A stretch of 64,000 bases of DNA from an uncultured Desulfovibrio sp. (GTDB lineage: Bacteria > Desulfobacterota > Desulfovibrionia > Desulfovibrionales > Desulfovibrionaceae). Positions 51,665 to 59,526 of the stretch are shown in pieces (the first letter of the stretch is position 1; each line of letters begins with the position of its first letter). Under the pieces are notes generated by a model, which was not told the origin of the DNA, made no database searches, and saw only the letters and a list, made by a program, of their open reading frames with translations. Position numbers and translations under genes: made by a program. The DNA lies in contig CAJUMQ010000003.1 in assembly GCA_910587035.1 (NCBI GenBank), forward strand, positions 1 to 64,000. Reading direction: 5' to 3'.

Positions 51665-51708
51665 AAAAACAGGGGGATGCCGCAACAATTCGGCATCCCC
51701 CTGTTTTT
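51665..51708. terminator. Bidirectional terminator between tpx and rho
   Basis: An 18-bp perfect stem (AAAAACAGGGGGATGCCG with its complement) around an 8-nt loop, with A and T runs on either side, so it can stop transcription of rho (minus) and of tpx (plus). Confidence 0.85.
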
Positions 51709-51723
51709 ACTGCCCTCAGTGAG

Positions 51724-53019
51724 CTATTTGCCCATGGCTTTCATAAATTCCTCATTGCTCTTGGTGGGCCGCATTTTGTCCAGCAGAAATTCCATGCTGT
51801 CAATGGGAGACATGGGAGCAAGAATCTTGCGCAGTATCCAGACGCGATTGAGCACATCCTCCGGCAGCAGCAGATCCTCCTTGCGGGTGCCTGTGCGATT
51901 GATGTCTATGGCCGGGAACACGCGCTTGTCGGAGAGATGGCGGTCAAGATAGATTTCCATATTGCCTGTGCCCTTGAACTCCTCAAAAATAACCTCGTCC
52001 ATGCGTGAGCCAGTGTCAATGAGCGCTGTGGCGATGATAGTCAGGCTGCCCCCCTCTTCAACATTACGCGCAGCGCCAAAGAAGCGTTTTGGCCTTTGCA
52101 GTGCATTGGCGTCCAGGCCACCGGTCAGCACCCTGCCAGATGACGGGGTGACGGCATTATAGGCCCGCCCCAGCCTTGTAATAGAATCCAGCAGGATCAC
52201 CACATCCCTTTTGCGTTCAACCAGGCGTTTGGCCTTCTCCAGCACCATTTCACAAACCTGCACATGGCGCTGCGGCGGTTCGTCAAAGGTGGAGCTGATG
52301 ACCTCCGCCTGCCGCACCGATCGCTCCATGTCCGTGACCTCTTCTGGCCTTTCGTCTATCAGCAGAATAATCAGATATACATCGGGATTGTTGGCGGTAA
52401 TGGCATTTGCCAGAGATTGAAGCAGTATTGTCTTGCCTGTGCGCGGGGGAGCCACTATCAGACCGCGCTGGCCGCAGCCTATGGGAGCCATGAGGTCAAT
52501 GACTCGATTGGAAAGATTTTTCTCTCCATTTTCCATTATCAGCTGGTGATCGGGATATACAGGCGTCAGGTTGTCAAAAAGAACCAGGTTCTTGGCATGC
52601 TCCGGCGGCTCATAGCCTATTTCCGTAACCTTGAGCAGCGCGAAATACCGCTCACCCTCCTTTGGGGGCCTGATCTGTCCGGACACGATGTCGCCCTTGC
52701 GCAGGGAAAACCGGCGGATTTGCGATGGCGAAACATAGATGTCATCTGGCCCCGGCATATAATTGCTAAGGGGTGAACGCAAAAAACCAAAGCCATCCGG
52801 CAATATTTCCAGCACGCCATCGCCATATATGGCGCCATTTTGAATTGAACATGCCGATAAGAGCGAAAATATCAGTTCCTGCTTGCGCATCGAGCTGGCA
52901 TTCTCAATTTCATACTGCTCGGCAAGCTCCATCAACTCCTGCATACTGCGGGTCTTTAAATCTGTAAGGCTTAACATGCTGTCCGTCACCAGGGCTGGTA
53001 GGTTTTTCTTTTTACGCAT
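51724..53019 (-). CDS. rho: Transcription termination factor Rho
   Basis: A 431-residue Rho helicase. The N-terminal RNA-binding domain has DGFGFLRSPLSNYMPGPDDIYVS. Walker A is APPRTGKTILL, Walker B and the hexamer loops lie in LLIDERPEEVTDMERSV, and LDSITRLGRAYN follows. The primary RNA-binding Q-loop and R-loop regions look normal. It terminates untranslated and antisense RNAs. The open frame goes on to 53085, but the ATG at 53019 is the natural start because the family N-terminus MRKKKNLPALV begins there. A 424-nt gap separates it from carD; it may contain its own leader. Confidence 0.96.
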   Translation of the reverse strand: MRKKKNLPALVTDSMLSLTDLKTRSMQELMELAEQYEIENASSMRKQELIFSLLSACSIQNGAIYGDGVLEILPDGFGFLRSPLSNYMPGPDDIYVSPSQIRRFSLRKGDIVSGQIRPPKEGERYFALLKVTEIGYEPPEHAKNLVLFDNLTPVYPDHQLIMENGEKNLSNRVIDLMAPIGCGQRGLIVAPPRTGKTILLQSLANAITANNPDVYLIILLIDERPEEVTDMERSVRQAEVISSTFDEPPQRHVQVCEMVLEKAKRLVERKRDVVILLDSITRLGRAYNAVTPSSGRVLTGGLDANALQRPKRFFGAARNVEEGGSLTIIATALIDTGSRMDEVIFEEFKGTGNMEIYLDRHLSDKRVFPAIDINRTGTRKEDLLLPEDVLNRVWILRKILAPMSPIDSMEFLLDKMRPTKSNEEFMKAMGK

Positions 53020-53366
53020 AGTTGCTGATAGTTTAAAAAAGTTGATGCCTGTTCTGGCACATGGCTCCTGCCCGGGCAGGCGCAAACTACCGCCATTTTC
53101 TGGTCAGTATCACCTGGTTAAATGCCGGTTTTGACGTCCTGGCCCCACCCCGCCGGGGGAGAAATGCGTGCTTTCCATAAACCAAAAGGAAGATCTGAAT
53201 TTGGCAGAAATTTCACGACATGAATGTGACTGGCCGACTGGCTATCAGCGGCAGACAAGACTTTTGGAAACAAGCCCTCCCGCGTGGCGGAAAAGGGCGG
53301 ACATAGCAACAATTATTTGCCTGACTGGCGCAGTAAAATTAGGAAAAATAGAAAATAATGGCAAGC
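53020..53366. other. Intergenic region between rho and carD
   Basis: About 350 bp on the upstream side of rho (minus) and downstream of carD. It holds a 14-bp palindrome, CCTGCCCGGGCAGG, at 53067-53080 in the rho leader, otherwise no gene. Plus-strand frames here lack ribosome sites. Confidence 0.45.
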
Positions 53367-53442
53367 AAAAAGTTGCCCCCAAAACAATACCTGGCAAGAA
53401 ATACCAGGCGCATACTCTGGGGCATGCCTGCAAAAGGCAACC
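53367..53442 (-). terminator. Terminator-like structure after carD
   Basis: On the minus strand GGTTGCC pairs over a distance with GGCAAC, followed by TTTTT, and a smaller CCTGG/CCAGG hairpin lies inside. It starts two bases past the carD stop codon. Confidence 0.5.
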
Positions 53443-53443
53443 T

Positions 53444-53968
53444 TTAGACCGTTTTCTGCCCGGCTTCCCCTTCAAGCTCCGGCGGCGCATACAGCTCAAG
53501 CAGATCATCCCTGATACCGCTGGCGGAAATCGCCAGCACCTCGGCAAGCTCGCCGCTGACCAGACTCATGGCCTGCTCCAGCAGCCGCCTCTCCCCAAAA
53601 GAAAGCTCCTTGCTGCGGCCAATAAGCAGAAGCTCGCGCAGGACTTCGGAAACCACGGCCAGATCCGGGCTTTTCAACCTCTCGGAATATTCGCGAAAAC
53701 GCCGGTTCCAGTTCTGGCCAATAAAAACCGTCTGCTCAATGTCCCCATGCAGGCTCTCCAGAATGCTCTGGGCCTGAGCCTTGCTGACCAGGGAACGCAG
53801 GCCAACATTGACTGCATTCTGAACCGGCACCATGAGTGTTATATTGTTGGATCTGATGCGGACGATATAAAAATCGCAGTCTACCCCGCCAATGTTTTTT
53901 TGATCAATGCGCTCGATTTGGCCCACGCCCTGGGCAGGATAAACCACCAGATTGTCCGCTTTGAACAT
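53444..53968 (-). CDS. carD: CarD/CdnL-type transcription regulator
   Basis: A 174-residue CarD/CdnL protein. The N-terminal Tudor-like RNA polymerase-interaction domain starts FKADNLVVYPAQGVGQIERI and continues with FYIVRIRSNNITLMVPVQNA. The helical C-terminal domain (about residues 75-160) has NWNRRFREYSERLKSPDLAVVSEVLREL with the conserved Trp-Arg-Arg pattern and ERRLLEQAMSLVSGELAEVL. CarD stabilises the open promoter complex at rRNA and other promoters. GC-type promoter unclear; the ATG is the obvious start. It is followed on the same strand by rho after a terminator-like structure. Confidence 0.93.
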   Translation of the reverse strand: MFKADNLVVYPAQGVGQIERIDQKNIGGVDCDFYIVRIRSNNITLMVPVQNAVNVGLRSLVSKAQAQSILESLHGDIEQTVFIGQNWNRRFREYSERLKSPDLAVVSEVLRELLLIGRSKELSFGERRLLEQAMSLVSGELAEVLAISASGIRDDLLELYAPPELEGEAGQKTV

Positions 53969-54244
53969 AACGCCACCCGCGGTAAGAAGACAGCAAGCAT
54001 CAGGCCGGAATGGCCTTCAAGGAGATTTTTTAACTATTGGATACAGGCTAACCCATAATCAAAAATCTGTCCAGCAATGACATTTAATGGCCACGGTCCT
54101 CATTTAATTTGCATCGGGAAAGGCGCCCTTTATGCCATCCAGGCCGGTCATATGCTCAGATGCAGCATGGCGCATGCCGTAATTGCGCCAATTATTATTC
54201 TTGATGCAAATTAAATCACAAAAAGGAAGATCTGGGTGCGGTAT

Positions 54245-54720
54245 TCACTTCCCCCGCAGGTCAAATCGTCCCAGCTCCACATGCCGCGCACCTGTTGCCT
54301 CAAGAAAGCTCTGATACAGGCAAAAGAAATCGGCGCGCCATTGCATGTGCAAGGACGGCAACGCTTGCCGGCGCGTTTTTCTGGACAGGGTGATATGTGG
54401 CCGGAATGGGCGCTCTTCCGCCTCCAGCCCAGTTGTGGCCAGGGCCGCGTCAATCTTGTGCCTTAAAAGCAGAAGCTCTGGCGACAGGTCAACATTTGCA
54501 GCCAAAAGCCCTTTTTAAAGAGCCCCACACCTGATATTGCCAATGTCAATGGCTTGTGGTCAATGGCAGCCAGGGCCTCTAAAAATGCCCCTGGCGCCGG
54601 GGCATTGCCAATAAAGCGGAGTGTGAGATGCGGATGGGAGGCCAGACGCATGCCCTCCATGGTTTTCTGACAATGGCGCCTGATGCCATCAGGCACGGGA
54701 ATGGCAACAAAAAGACGCAT
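54245..54720 (-). pseudogene. thpR: RNA 2',3'-cyclic phosphodiesterase (ThpR), frameshifted
   Basis: The two HxTx motifs of the ThpR/LigT 2H phosphoesterase family occur in different frames. The first, HPHLTLRFIG (54720 frame), begins a product MRLFVAIPVPDGIRR. The second, FRPHITLSRKTRRQ, lies in the frame of ORF 54245-54505. The shift is at about 54505-54530 in a run of A, G and T (TTTAAAAAGGGCTTTTGG), and joining them with a -1 step gives a normal protein of about 158 residues. A real loss of one base or a sequencing error both explain this. ThpR hydrolyses 2',3'-cyclic phosphates and ligates tRNA halves in vitro. Confidence 0.8.
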
Positions 54721-54879
54721 ACAAGACCTGTTTTGCTCCCAAATATCATCTGCAGTTCCAACAATAATGGAGCTGTCCCAAACAATAATTTACACTTCCG
54801 ATTCTTGTCCAGCCAGTCATACCAAGTCTTACTCCATATATCCACTGGATATTTATGGTCATAGGACACTAAAATTTGG
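54721..54879. other. Intergenic region between thpR and the IS fossil
   Basis: AT-rich stretch of 159 bp with no recognisable gene. The plus and minus frames have no ribosome site or family motifs, so its origin is unclear. It may be the promoter region of thpR or more IS remnant. Confidence 0.4.
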
Positions 54880-55315
54880 CATTAAAATGGAAAGTCCAGG
54901 AATATTGGGAGAAGCCGTGGAGGTTTAACCACTAAAATCCATTTACTTTGTAACGAAGAAGCGGAACCAGTTGATTTTTGCATGACGCAGGCCAAACGCA
55001 TGATGTAAAAACTGCTCCCAGATTGATAAAAAAAATTTACTCCACATCAAAATTTTATTGTGTATAGGGCATATGACGCATTCAAAATTCGTAATATTCT
55101 TAAAGAGAAAAAAGTGTGCATCCCACCCAAATCAAACAGGAAAAATCCTGCGCCGTATGATAAAAGCTTGCACAGCCGGCGTCATATCATCGAAAATATT
55201 ATTATCCACATTAAAGGATTGGATAGGACTTGCAATGCGATACAACCGCTGTGCGCATATTTGCCATTCATTTGTTGACATGGGGTTAATCGCAGTATTT
55301 TTTTGTGTCTTTTAA
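54880..55315 (+). mobile_element. Decayed IS5-family transposase with several frameshifts
   Basis: Read in three plus-strand frames, the translation is that of an IS5-family DDE transposase. NIGRSRGGLTTKIHLLCNEEAEPVDFCMT begins at 54901; GQTHDVKTAPRLIKKIY follows from 54989 after a frame change; AYDAFKIRNILKEKKVCIPPKSNRKNPAPYD starts at 55066 after a stop; and after about 55200 the match continues as LKDWIGLAMRYNRC and ends with the C-terminus at 55315. IPPKSNRKNPAPYDK and the RxRNxIE-type segment RHIIENI are diagnostic. It is inactive. AT-rich DNA, unlike its neighbours. Left end and terminal repeats cannot be placed. Confidence 0.82.
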
Positions 55316-55444
55316 GCCCGGCAATCTGCAAAAAATTTTGACTGACGATGAAGCCGCTTATGCCGGATTGCCTTCACAACATTAACTTTAAAGGCGGTTC
55401 AGTCACTGGCATGGCAAGTTGCGAGGCAGGTTAAGGGCACAGGA

Positions 55445-55476
55445 AAGGGGTCATGGCAGATACGCCACGACCCCTT
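55445..55476 (-). terminator. Terminator of tRNA-Pro
   Basis: AAGGGGTC and GACCCCTT flank an inner TGGC/GCCA pairing, giving a stem of about 13 bp (with one mismatch) around a 6-nt loop. It lies right after the tRNA 3' end on the minus strand. Confidence 0.65.
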
Positions 55477-55484
55477 GAAATTTG

Positions 55485-55561
55485 TGGTCGGGATGAAAGG
55501 ATTTGAACCTTCGACTTCTTGAACCCCATTCAAGCGCGCTTCCAGACTGCGCTACATCCCG
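55485..55561 (-). tRNA. tRNA-Pro (anticodon GGG)
   Basis: A 77-nt cloverleaf with encoded CCA, acceptor stem CGGGATG/CATCCCG and discriminator A. The anticodon loop is ATGGGGT within CTTGA/TCAAG, giving anticodon GGG. The T arm has AGGTTCAAATCCT. Confidence 0.94.
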
Positions 55562-55658
55562 CTCCGGACTTCTTGCCTCTTTTTGGCCCGCTTGTCAAGA
55601 TTTTAAGAGGAATCCCCTGAATCTTTATTATATCAAGCCGAGGCCAGTTGCAAAAATG

Positions 55659-55994
55659 CTAATTGCCCTCGACTGATGGCAGATTGGCCAGATTCACGCC
55701 ATATTTTTGCGCAATCTGCTCCCAGGTGGCGCCTTCTTCCCTATCTTTGCGAATAATGCCTGGCTCCACGCCGCTTGCCTCGGAAATTTCCTGGATGCGT
55801 CTGGCCTCCGCCCTCCTGTAGGCCGCCATCTGGCCCTCATAATTATTCTTGCCAAGACTGTTCAAAATGGCAGAGTTAGCCTCATTGGCAGCATTGCCGA
55901 TTTCATCAAGCGCCCCCATGATTGATTCGCCATGACTTGCGGTGCACATGAACAGGCTGGCGCACAGAACAAGGCCGGCTGCATATATTCTCAT
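55659..55994 (-). CDS. Small exported protein with helical C-terminal part
   Basis: A 111-residue protein. Signal peptide MRIYAAGLVLCASLFMCTASHG, then a helical segment (EIGNAANEANSAILNSLGKNNY) and a C-terminal stretch RIQEISEASGVEPGIIRKDRE with GATWEQIAQKYGVN. The last part resembles a DNA-binding helix-turn-helix or a LysM-like unit, but in an exported protein the latter is more likely. GGAG lies 7 nt before the ATG at 55994. Isolated between tRNA-Pro and the lactate permease region. Confidence 0.65.
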   Translation of the reverse strand: MRIYAAGLVLCASLFMCTASHGESIMGALDEIGNAANEANSAILNSLGKNNYEGQMAAYRRAEARRIQEISEASGVEPGIIRKDREEGATWEQIAQKYGVNLANLPSVEGN

Positions 55995-56360
55995 ATCAAT
56001 TCTCCAGAATTTGTGGCGCGTCATTGGCCTACATGCCAGCTTTCGCGGTCGGGCGCATGTGCATTTTCAGGGGACATCCTCTGCAAAGGCTGCATCACCC
56101 GACAGGCCAATAAATTTTGTGTTCAATATATCCTTGCATCTCTATTGCATTATCAACCTGTTTCAGGCTATCACTAAAGGAGATTATTTGGAAGTCACCC
56201 CCTTATGACTCCCGCGCCGCCATGCTGGTGGCGCAATGGCTATGGCGCCATCAATGTGTGCTAAATGCGCGCTTTTTGGCGGAGTCGTCACCCAAAACCG
56301 CCTTTTTAGAGGCATGGCAGGCAATGCTGTTTAAACTCCGGGAGCTGGACCCGGATTTGG
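55995..56360. other. Intergenic region upstream of repeat copy C
   Basis: About 365 bp with no convincing gene. A frame at 56117-56476 runs into the repeat and has no ribosome site. It may hold the distal promoter of lutP. Confidence 0.45.
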
Positions 56361-56506
56361 AGCATTTTGAAAAGCACTTTCAAAATGCTTGGCGCCCATG
56401 TGTGGGCACCAGCGCAAAAGCAAGCGGGAAAACAGCTTTTTCCCACCAGGCGACAGCGCGTATGGTTGAAAATTAGCAATATTTTTAACTGAAAAATGCT
56501 CTAAAA
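56361..56506 (+). repeat. Hairpin-rich intergenic repeat, copy C
   Basis: A 146-bp divergent copy. AGCATTTTGAAA and TTTCAAAATGCT form a perfect 12-bp hairpin, then AGCGCGTATGGTTGAAA, shared with copies A and B, and TTTTTAACTGAAAAATGCTC. GAGCATTTT and AAAATGCTC are near the outer ends as terminal inverted repeats. It lies directly upstream of the lactate permease gene. Confidence 0.7.
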
Positions 56507-56538
56507 ACAAATCATTGCCCGTACCCGGGAGGAGTTAC

Positions 56539-58227
56539 ATGTCCATTGGTTTCCTGGCATTTCTGGCAATCATACCAATTCTGGTTGCCCTGATCCTCAT
56601 GGTTGGCATGCGCTGGCCCGCCACAAGGGCAATGCCCTTTGCGTGGCTTGCATGCGTGCTTTGTGCCATTTTTGGCTGGGATATCGAAATCACGCGTCTG
56701 GCCGCCCTGTCCCTACAAGGTGTCGTGGTGGCCATCGGAGTGCTCATCATAGTTTTTGGCGCCATCCTCATCCTCTATACGCTTGAACAGAGCGGCGGCA
56801 TGGAGACCATTCAGCACGGCATGCAGAATGTCAGCCGCGACCGGCGCGTCCAGGCCATTATCATTGGCTTCATGTTCGCGGCCTTCATTGAAGGCGCGGC
56901 CGGCTTTGGCACTCCTGCTGCCCTTGCCGCGCCCCTGCTGCTGGGCCTTGGCTTTCCGGCAATGGCCGCGGCGGTGGTCTGCCTTGTGTTCAACAGCGTG
57001 CCTGTCTCATTTGGCGCGGTGGGCACGCCCATCCTGGTGGGTTTCGGTTTTCTAAAAAACAACATAGCGGATGCGGTTCAGGCCGATCCCTCATTGCCTT
57101 TTACCGGATTTGACAGCTTTGCCAAGATCGTGGGCGAGTGGGCAACCCTGATGCATGGCCCGATGGCCATCATCCTCACAATCTTCATGCTGGGCTTTCT
57201 CACCAGGTTCTGGGGCCCGGAACGCTCCTGGGCGCCTGGCCTCAAGGCATGGAAATTCTGCATATTTGCCTCTGTCTGCTTCCTTGTCCCCTATATCGCC
57301 TGCGCATGGGGCCTGGGTCCGGAATTTCCCGCCATGCTTGGCGGCCTTATCGGTCTTGGCGTTGTGGTGTGGGGAGCGAAAATGGGCTTCTGCGTACCCA
57401 GGGATGTCTGGGGTTTCGGCCCGGCAAGTTCCTGGGATCCAAGCTGGTCCGGCACTGCCTCCCAGAATACAGGCAGCGAGTTCAAGGCGCACATGAGCCA
57501 GTTCATGGCCTGGCTGCCCTATGTCATCATCTGCCTTCTGCTTGTCATCTCCCGCATACCGGCCATCGGCCTCAAGGGCTGGCTCACTGCGCAGCAGATT
57601 GAGTTCAAGAGCATCCTGGGCTTTGAGGGCATCGATGCCAGCCTGCAATATCTCTATCTGCCTGGAACCTTCTTCATCATTGTCGCCCTGCTGACCATCT
57701 GGCTGCACCATATGCCATCCGACAAGGTAAAGGCTGCCTGGGGAGAAAGCTTTGCCAAGATGAAATCCCCGACCATCGCCCTGATTTTTGCGGTGGCTCT
57801 GGTTTCAATCTTCCGCGGCTCAGGCGTCAACCCTGGCAACATCCCCTCCATGCCCATGGCCCTGGCCACTGCCGTTGGCGAAGCGGCCGGCAACATCTGG
57901 CCCATGCTGGCAGGCTTTGTGGGTGGCCTGGGCGCATTCATCACAGGCTCGGCCACAATTTCCGACCTCATGTTTGGCGAATTCCAGTGGGATATGGCCA
58001 CAACCCTGCAGCTCCCCCGCGCCATCATTGAGGCAGCCCAGACTGTGGGCGGCGCAATGGGCAACATGATATGCATCCATAATATTGTCGCTGCCTGCGC
58101 AGTGGTGGGCCTGTCCGGACGTGAAGGCGAGGTGCTTCGCAAGACCTTCTGGCCCTTCCTGCTCTATGGCATAGTCATAGGCATCATCTGCTGGGTACTC
58201 ATAGGCTCAAACCCGGCTCATTTCTAA
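56539..58227 (+). CDS. lutP: L-lactate permease
   Basis: A 562-residue lactate permease of the LldP/LctP family, with about 14 membrane helices. Conserved stretches are FIEGAAGFGTPAALAAPLLLGLGFP (about residues 115-140), FNSVPVSFGAVGTPILVGFG and a C-terminal GSATISDLMFGEFQWDMA with NMICIHNIVAACAVVGL. It imports lactate with protons. Lactate is the main carbon and electron donor of Desulfovibrio-like bacteria. The frame opens at 56515, but GGAGGAG before the ATG at 56539 sets the start. No lactate dehydrogenase gene is adjacent. Strong codon bias. Confidence 0.92.
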   Translation: MSIGFLAFLAIIPILVALILMVGMRWPATRAMPFAWLACVLCAIFGWDIEITRLAALSLQGVVVAIGVLIIVFGAILILYTLEQSGGMETIQHGMQNVSRDRRVQAIIIGFMFAAFIEGAAGFGTPAALAAPLLLGLGFPAMAAAVVCLVFNSVPVSFGAVGTPILVGFGFLKNNIADAVQADPSLPFTGFDSFAKIVGEWATLMHGPMAIILTIFMLGFLTRFWGPERSWAPGLKAWKFCIFASVCFLVPYIACAWGLGPEFPAMLGGLIGLGVVVWGAKMGFCVPRDVWGFGPASSWDPSWSGTASQNTGSEFKAHMSQFMAWLPYVIICLLLVISRIPAIGLKGWLTAQQIEFKSILGFEGIDASLQYLYLPGTFFIIVALLTIWLHHMPSDKVKAAWGESFAKMKSPTIALIFAVALVSIFRGSGVNPGNIPSMPMALATAVGEAAGNIWPMLAGFVGGLGAFITGSATISDLMFGEFQWDMATTLQLPRAIIEAAQTVGGAMGNMICIHNIVAACAVVGLSGREGEVLRKTFWPFLLYGIVIGIICWVLIGSNPAHF

Positions 58228-58251
58228 CATCCTGTCTTTATATGGGATTAA

Positions 58252-58286
58252 AGGGGCGGATTTTCCAGTGCCGCCCCTGTTTTTTT
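58252..58286 (+). terminator. Rho-independent terminator after lutP
   Basis: AGGGGCGG pairs with CCGCCCCT around an 11-nt loop, followed by G and seven T. It lies 25 nt after the lutP stop. Confidence 0.85.
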
Positions 58287-58557
58287 AATAAGCAAATGGC
58301 GCCTGCATCATGCCCCTCTCAATACCGGCTGCAGGCGAGGGCGCCTATCAGGAGCCATTTCCAGCTATGGGCTAAATCCTGGCCTGACCCAGCTTTTCAG
58401 GCGATGTCGCAAGCCTGTTCTTGAAGGACGCCTTTGGCTCGGCCTGTTGGAATTGGCCTGCATGTGGGCAGTGGTATGGCCATGTTTTTGCGGGAATTGG
58501 CGTATTTGACCTGGCAAAAACAGTTTTTGCCAGCCTGGCCTGATCCGCCAAACTTGC
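58287..58557. other. Intergenic region after lutP
   Basis: About 270 bp between the lutP terminator and the convergent exported-protein gene. No gene or clear structure seen. Confidence 0.45.
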
Positions 58558-59142
58558 TCACCGCGTAGGTTTTTCCGGCTTGAAGTAGTTGGGCAAAAGA
58601 AAATTCCTGTATTTTTTGACAGGGGAAAGGCTCTTGGGCATGGCCACCTGGCCCTCTATGACAAGGGGCTCATCGGAAAGTCCAAAAGGCTGAAGCCTCT
58701 CCAGCAAGGTGGGATTGGACAGCACATCTCCGGAAAGGGAGATGACCGGCATTGTTTTTGTGGCATTGCCAGCGAAGATGCCTGTGGCCGTCCGGCTCAA
58801 GTCCACATTGCCCGCATTGCGTCGCGTGGCATTGCCAAAACTGGGCAGGGAGGTGTAGGCACTGTGCAAAACTTCCAGAAAATCATTGCCTGTGCGGCCC
58901 ACAAAGGAGAGCAGGGACGAGCCGTCATGCGAAACAAGCAGGCTCACTGGCATGGTGCCACCATGAATGCCCATATATGCCGGCTTTCCGCCAGCAGGCA
59001 TGGTCACCCAGGCATCATCGGTTGCGGCCTGTTTTGACGAATCTCCGGCGAATACGCCGGAAGTATCAGAAATATGGATGCAAACAAATAAAAGACAAAT
59101 GACAAAGATCCGGAACAAGGAAAAAAAAATATTTTTTTTCAT
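58558..59142 (-). CDS. Exported protein of unknown function
   Basis: A 194-residue protein with a signal peptide (MKKNIFFSLFRIFVICLLFVCI, cleavage near the residue after GVFA). The mature part has a Gly-rich segment (PAGGKPAYMGIHGGTMPVSLLVSHDG) and a C-terminal KYRNFLLPNYFKPEKP. GGAAAGG before the ATG at 59142 sets that start over the longer frame at 59169. No family recognised. Confidence 0.65.
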   Translation of the reverse strand: MKKNIFFSLFRIFVICLLFVCIHISDTSGVFAGDSSKQAATDDAWVTMPAGGKPAYMGIHGGTMPVSLLVSHDGSSLLSFVGRTGNDFLEVLHSAYTSLPSFGNATRRNAGNVDLSRTATGIFAGNATKTMPVISLSGDVLSNPTLLERLQPFGLSDEPLVIEGQVAMPKSLSPVKKYRNFLLPNYFKPEKPTR

Positions 59143-59424
59143 GGCCTTTCCTTGACATTCGATGGGCATTGACCAGCCCCATCGCTACCAGAGCACAAAT
59201 ATGCGCGGCGCACGCCTGTGTCAAGATTTTCGACAAGCAAAATAAATTAATATAGCATGCTCGCAATGAGAATGGTCCGGTGTCGCCATATGGCGACTGG
59301 AACTTTCATGGCATCCCATAATCCAGCATTTCGGCTGAATTATGCAGATCATTAGCCATGATGTTCGGAGCACTGGCAGCGCTTTCAATGGCGACCCCAC
59401 AGGGCGGCAAGTATCATTTATAAA
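59143..59424. other. Intergenic region upstream of fliM
   Basis: AT-rich stretch of about 280 bp. No gene is seen. It holds the promoter of the exported protein gene on the minus strand and abuts the sigma-54 site of fliM. Confidence 0.45.
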
Positions 59425-59440
59425 TGGCATTTATTTTGCA
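59425..59440 (+). promoter_or_regulatory. Sigma-54 promoter of fliM
   Basis: TGGCATTTATTTTGCA matches the sigma-54 consensus (TGGCAC-N5-TTGCA): GG and GC are 10 nt apart and 5 of 6 of the conserved -24 bases and all of TTGCA match. It is about 87 nt before the fliM start. Sigma-54 is the usual regulator of polar flagella genes. Confidence 0.6.
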
Positions 59441-59526
59441 TACACCTGTAAAATTTTAAAATTTTGACACGGCTGGGGCCGGCATGGCCTCACGCCGTGC
59501 CTTTATCATATGCTGCAGAGGTTAAC

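Noticed and set aside
53168..54058. Plus-strand frame of 296 codons opposite carD
   Set aside because: It overlaps the certain carD gene on the other strand and has no family motif.
54500..54535. Programmed -1 frameshift in thpR
   Set aside because: The run TTTAAAAAGGG does not give a slippery heptamer in the used frame, and no stimulatory stem is evident. A mutation or a sequence error is simpler.
56117..56476. Plus-strand frame of 119 codons ahead of lutP
   Set aside because: No ribosome site near its start codons, no family motif, and its 3' half runs through the intergenic repeat copy C. It is most likely a chance frame.
56464..56480. Sigma-54-like site before lutP
   Set aside because: TGGTTGAAAATTAGCA has GG and GC 10 nt apart, but the -12 element is TAGCA and the segment belongs to the repeat family, so it is probably coincidence.
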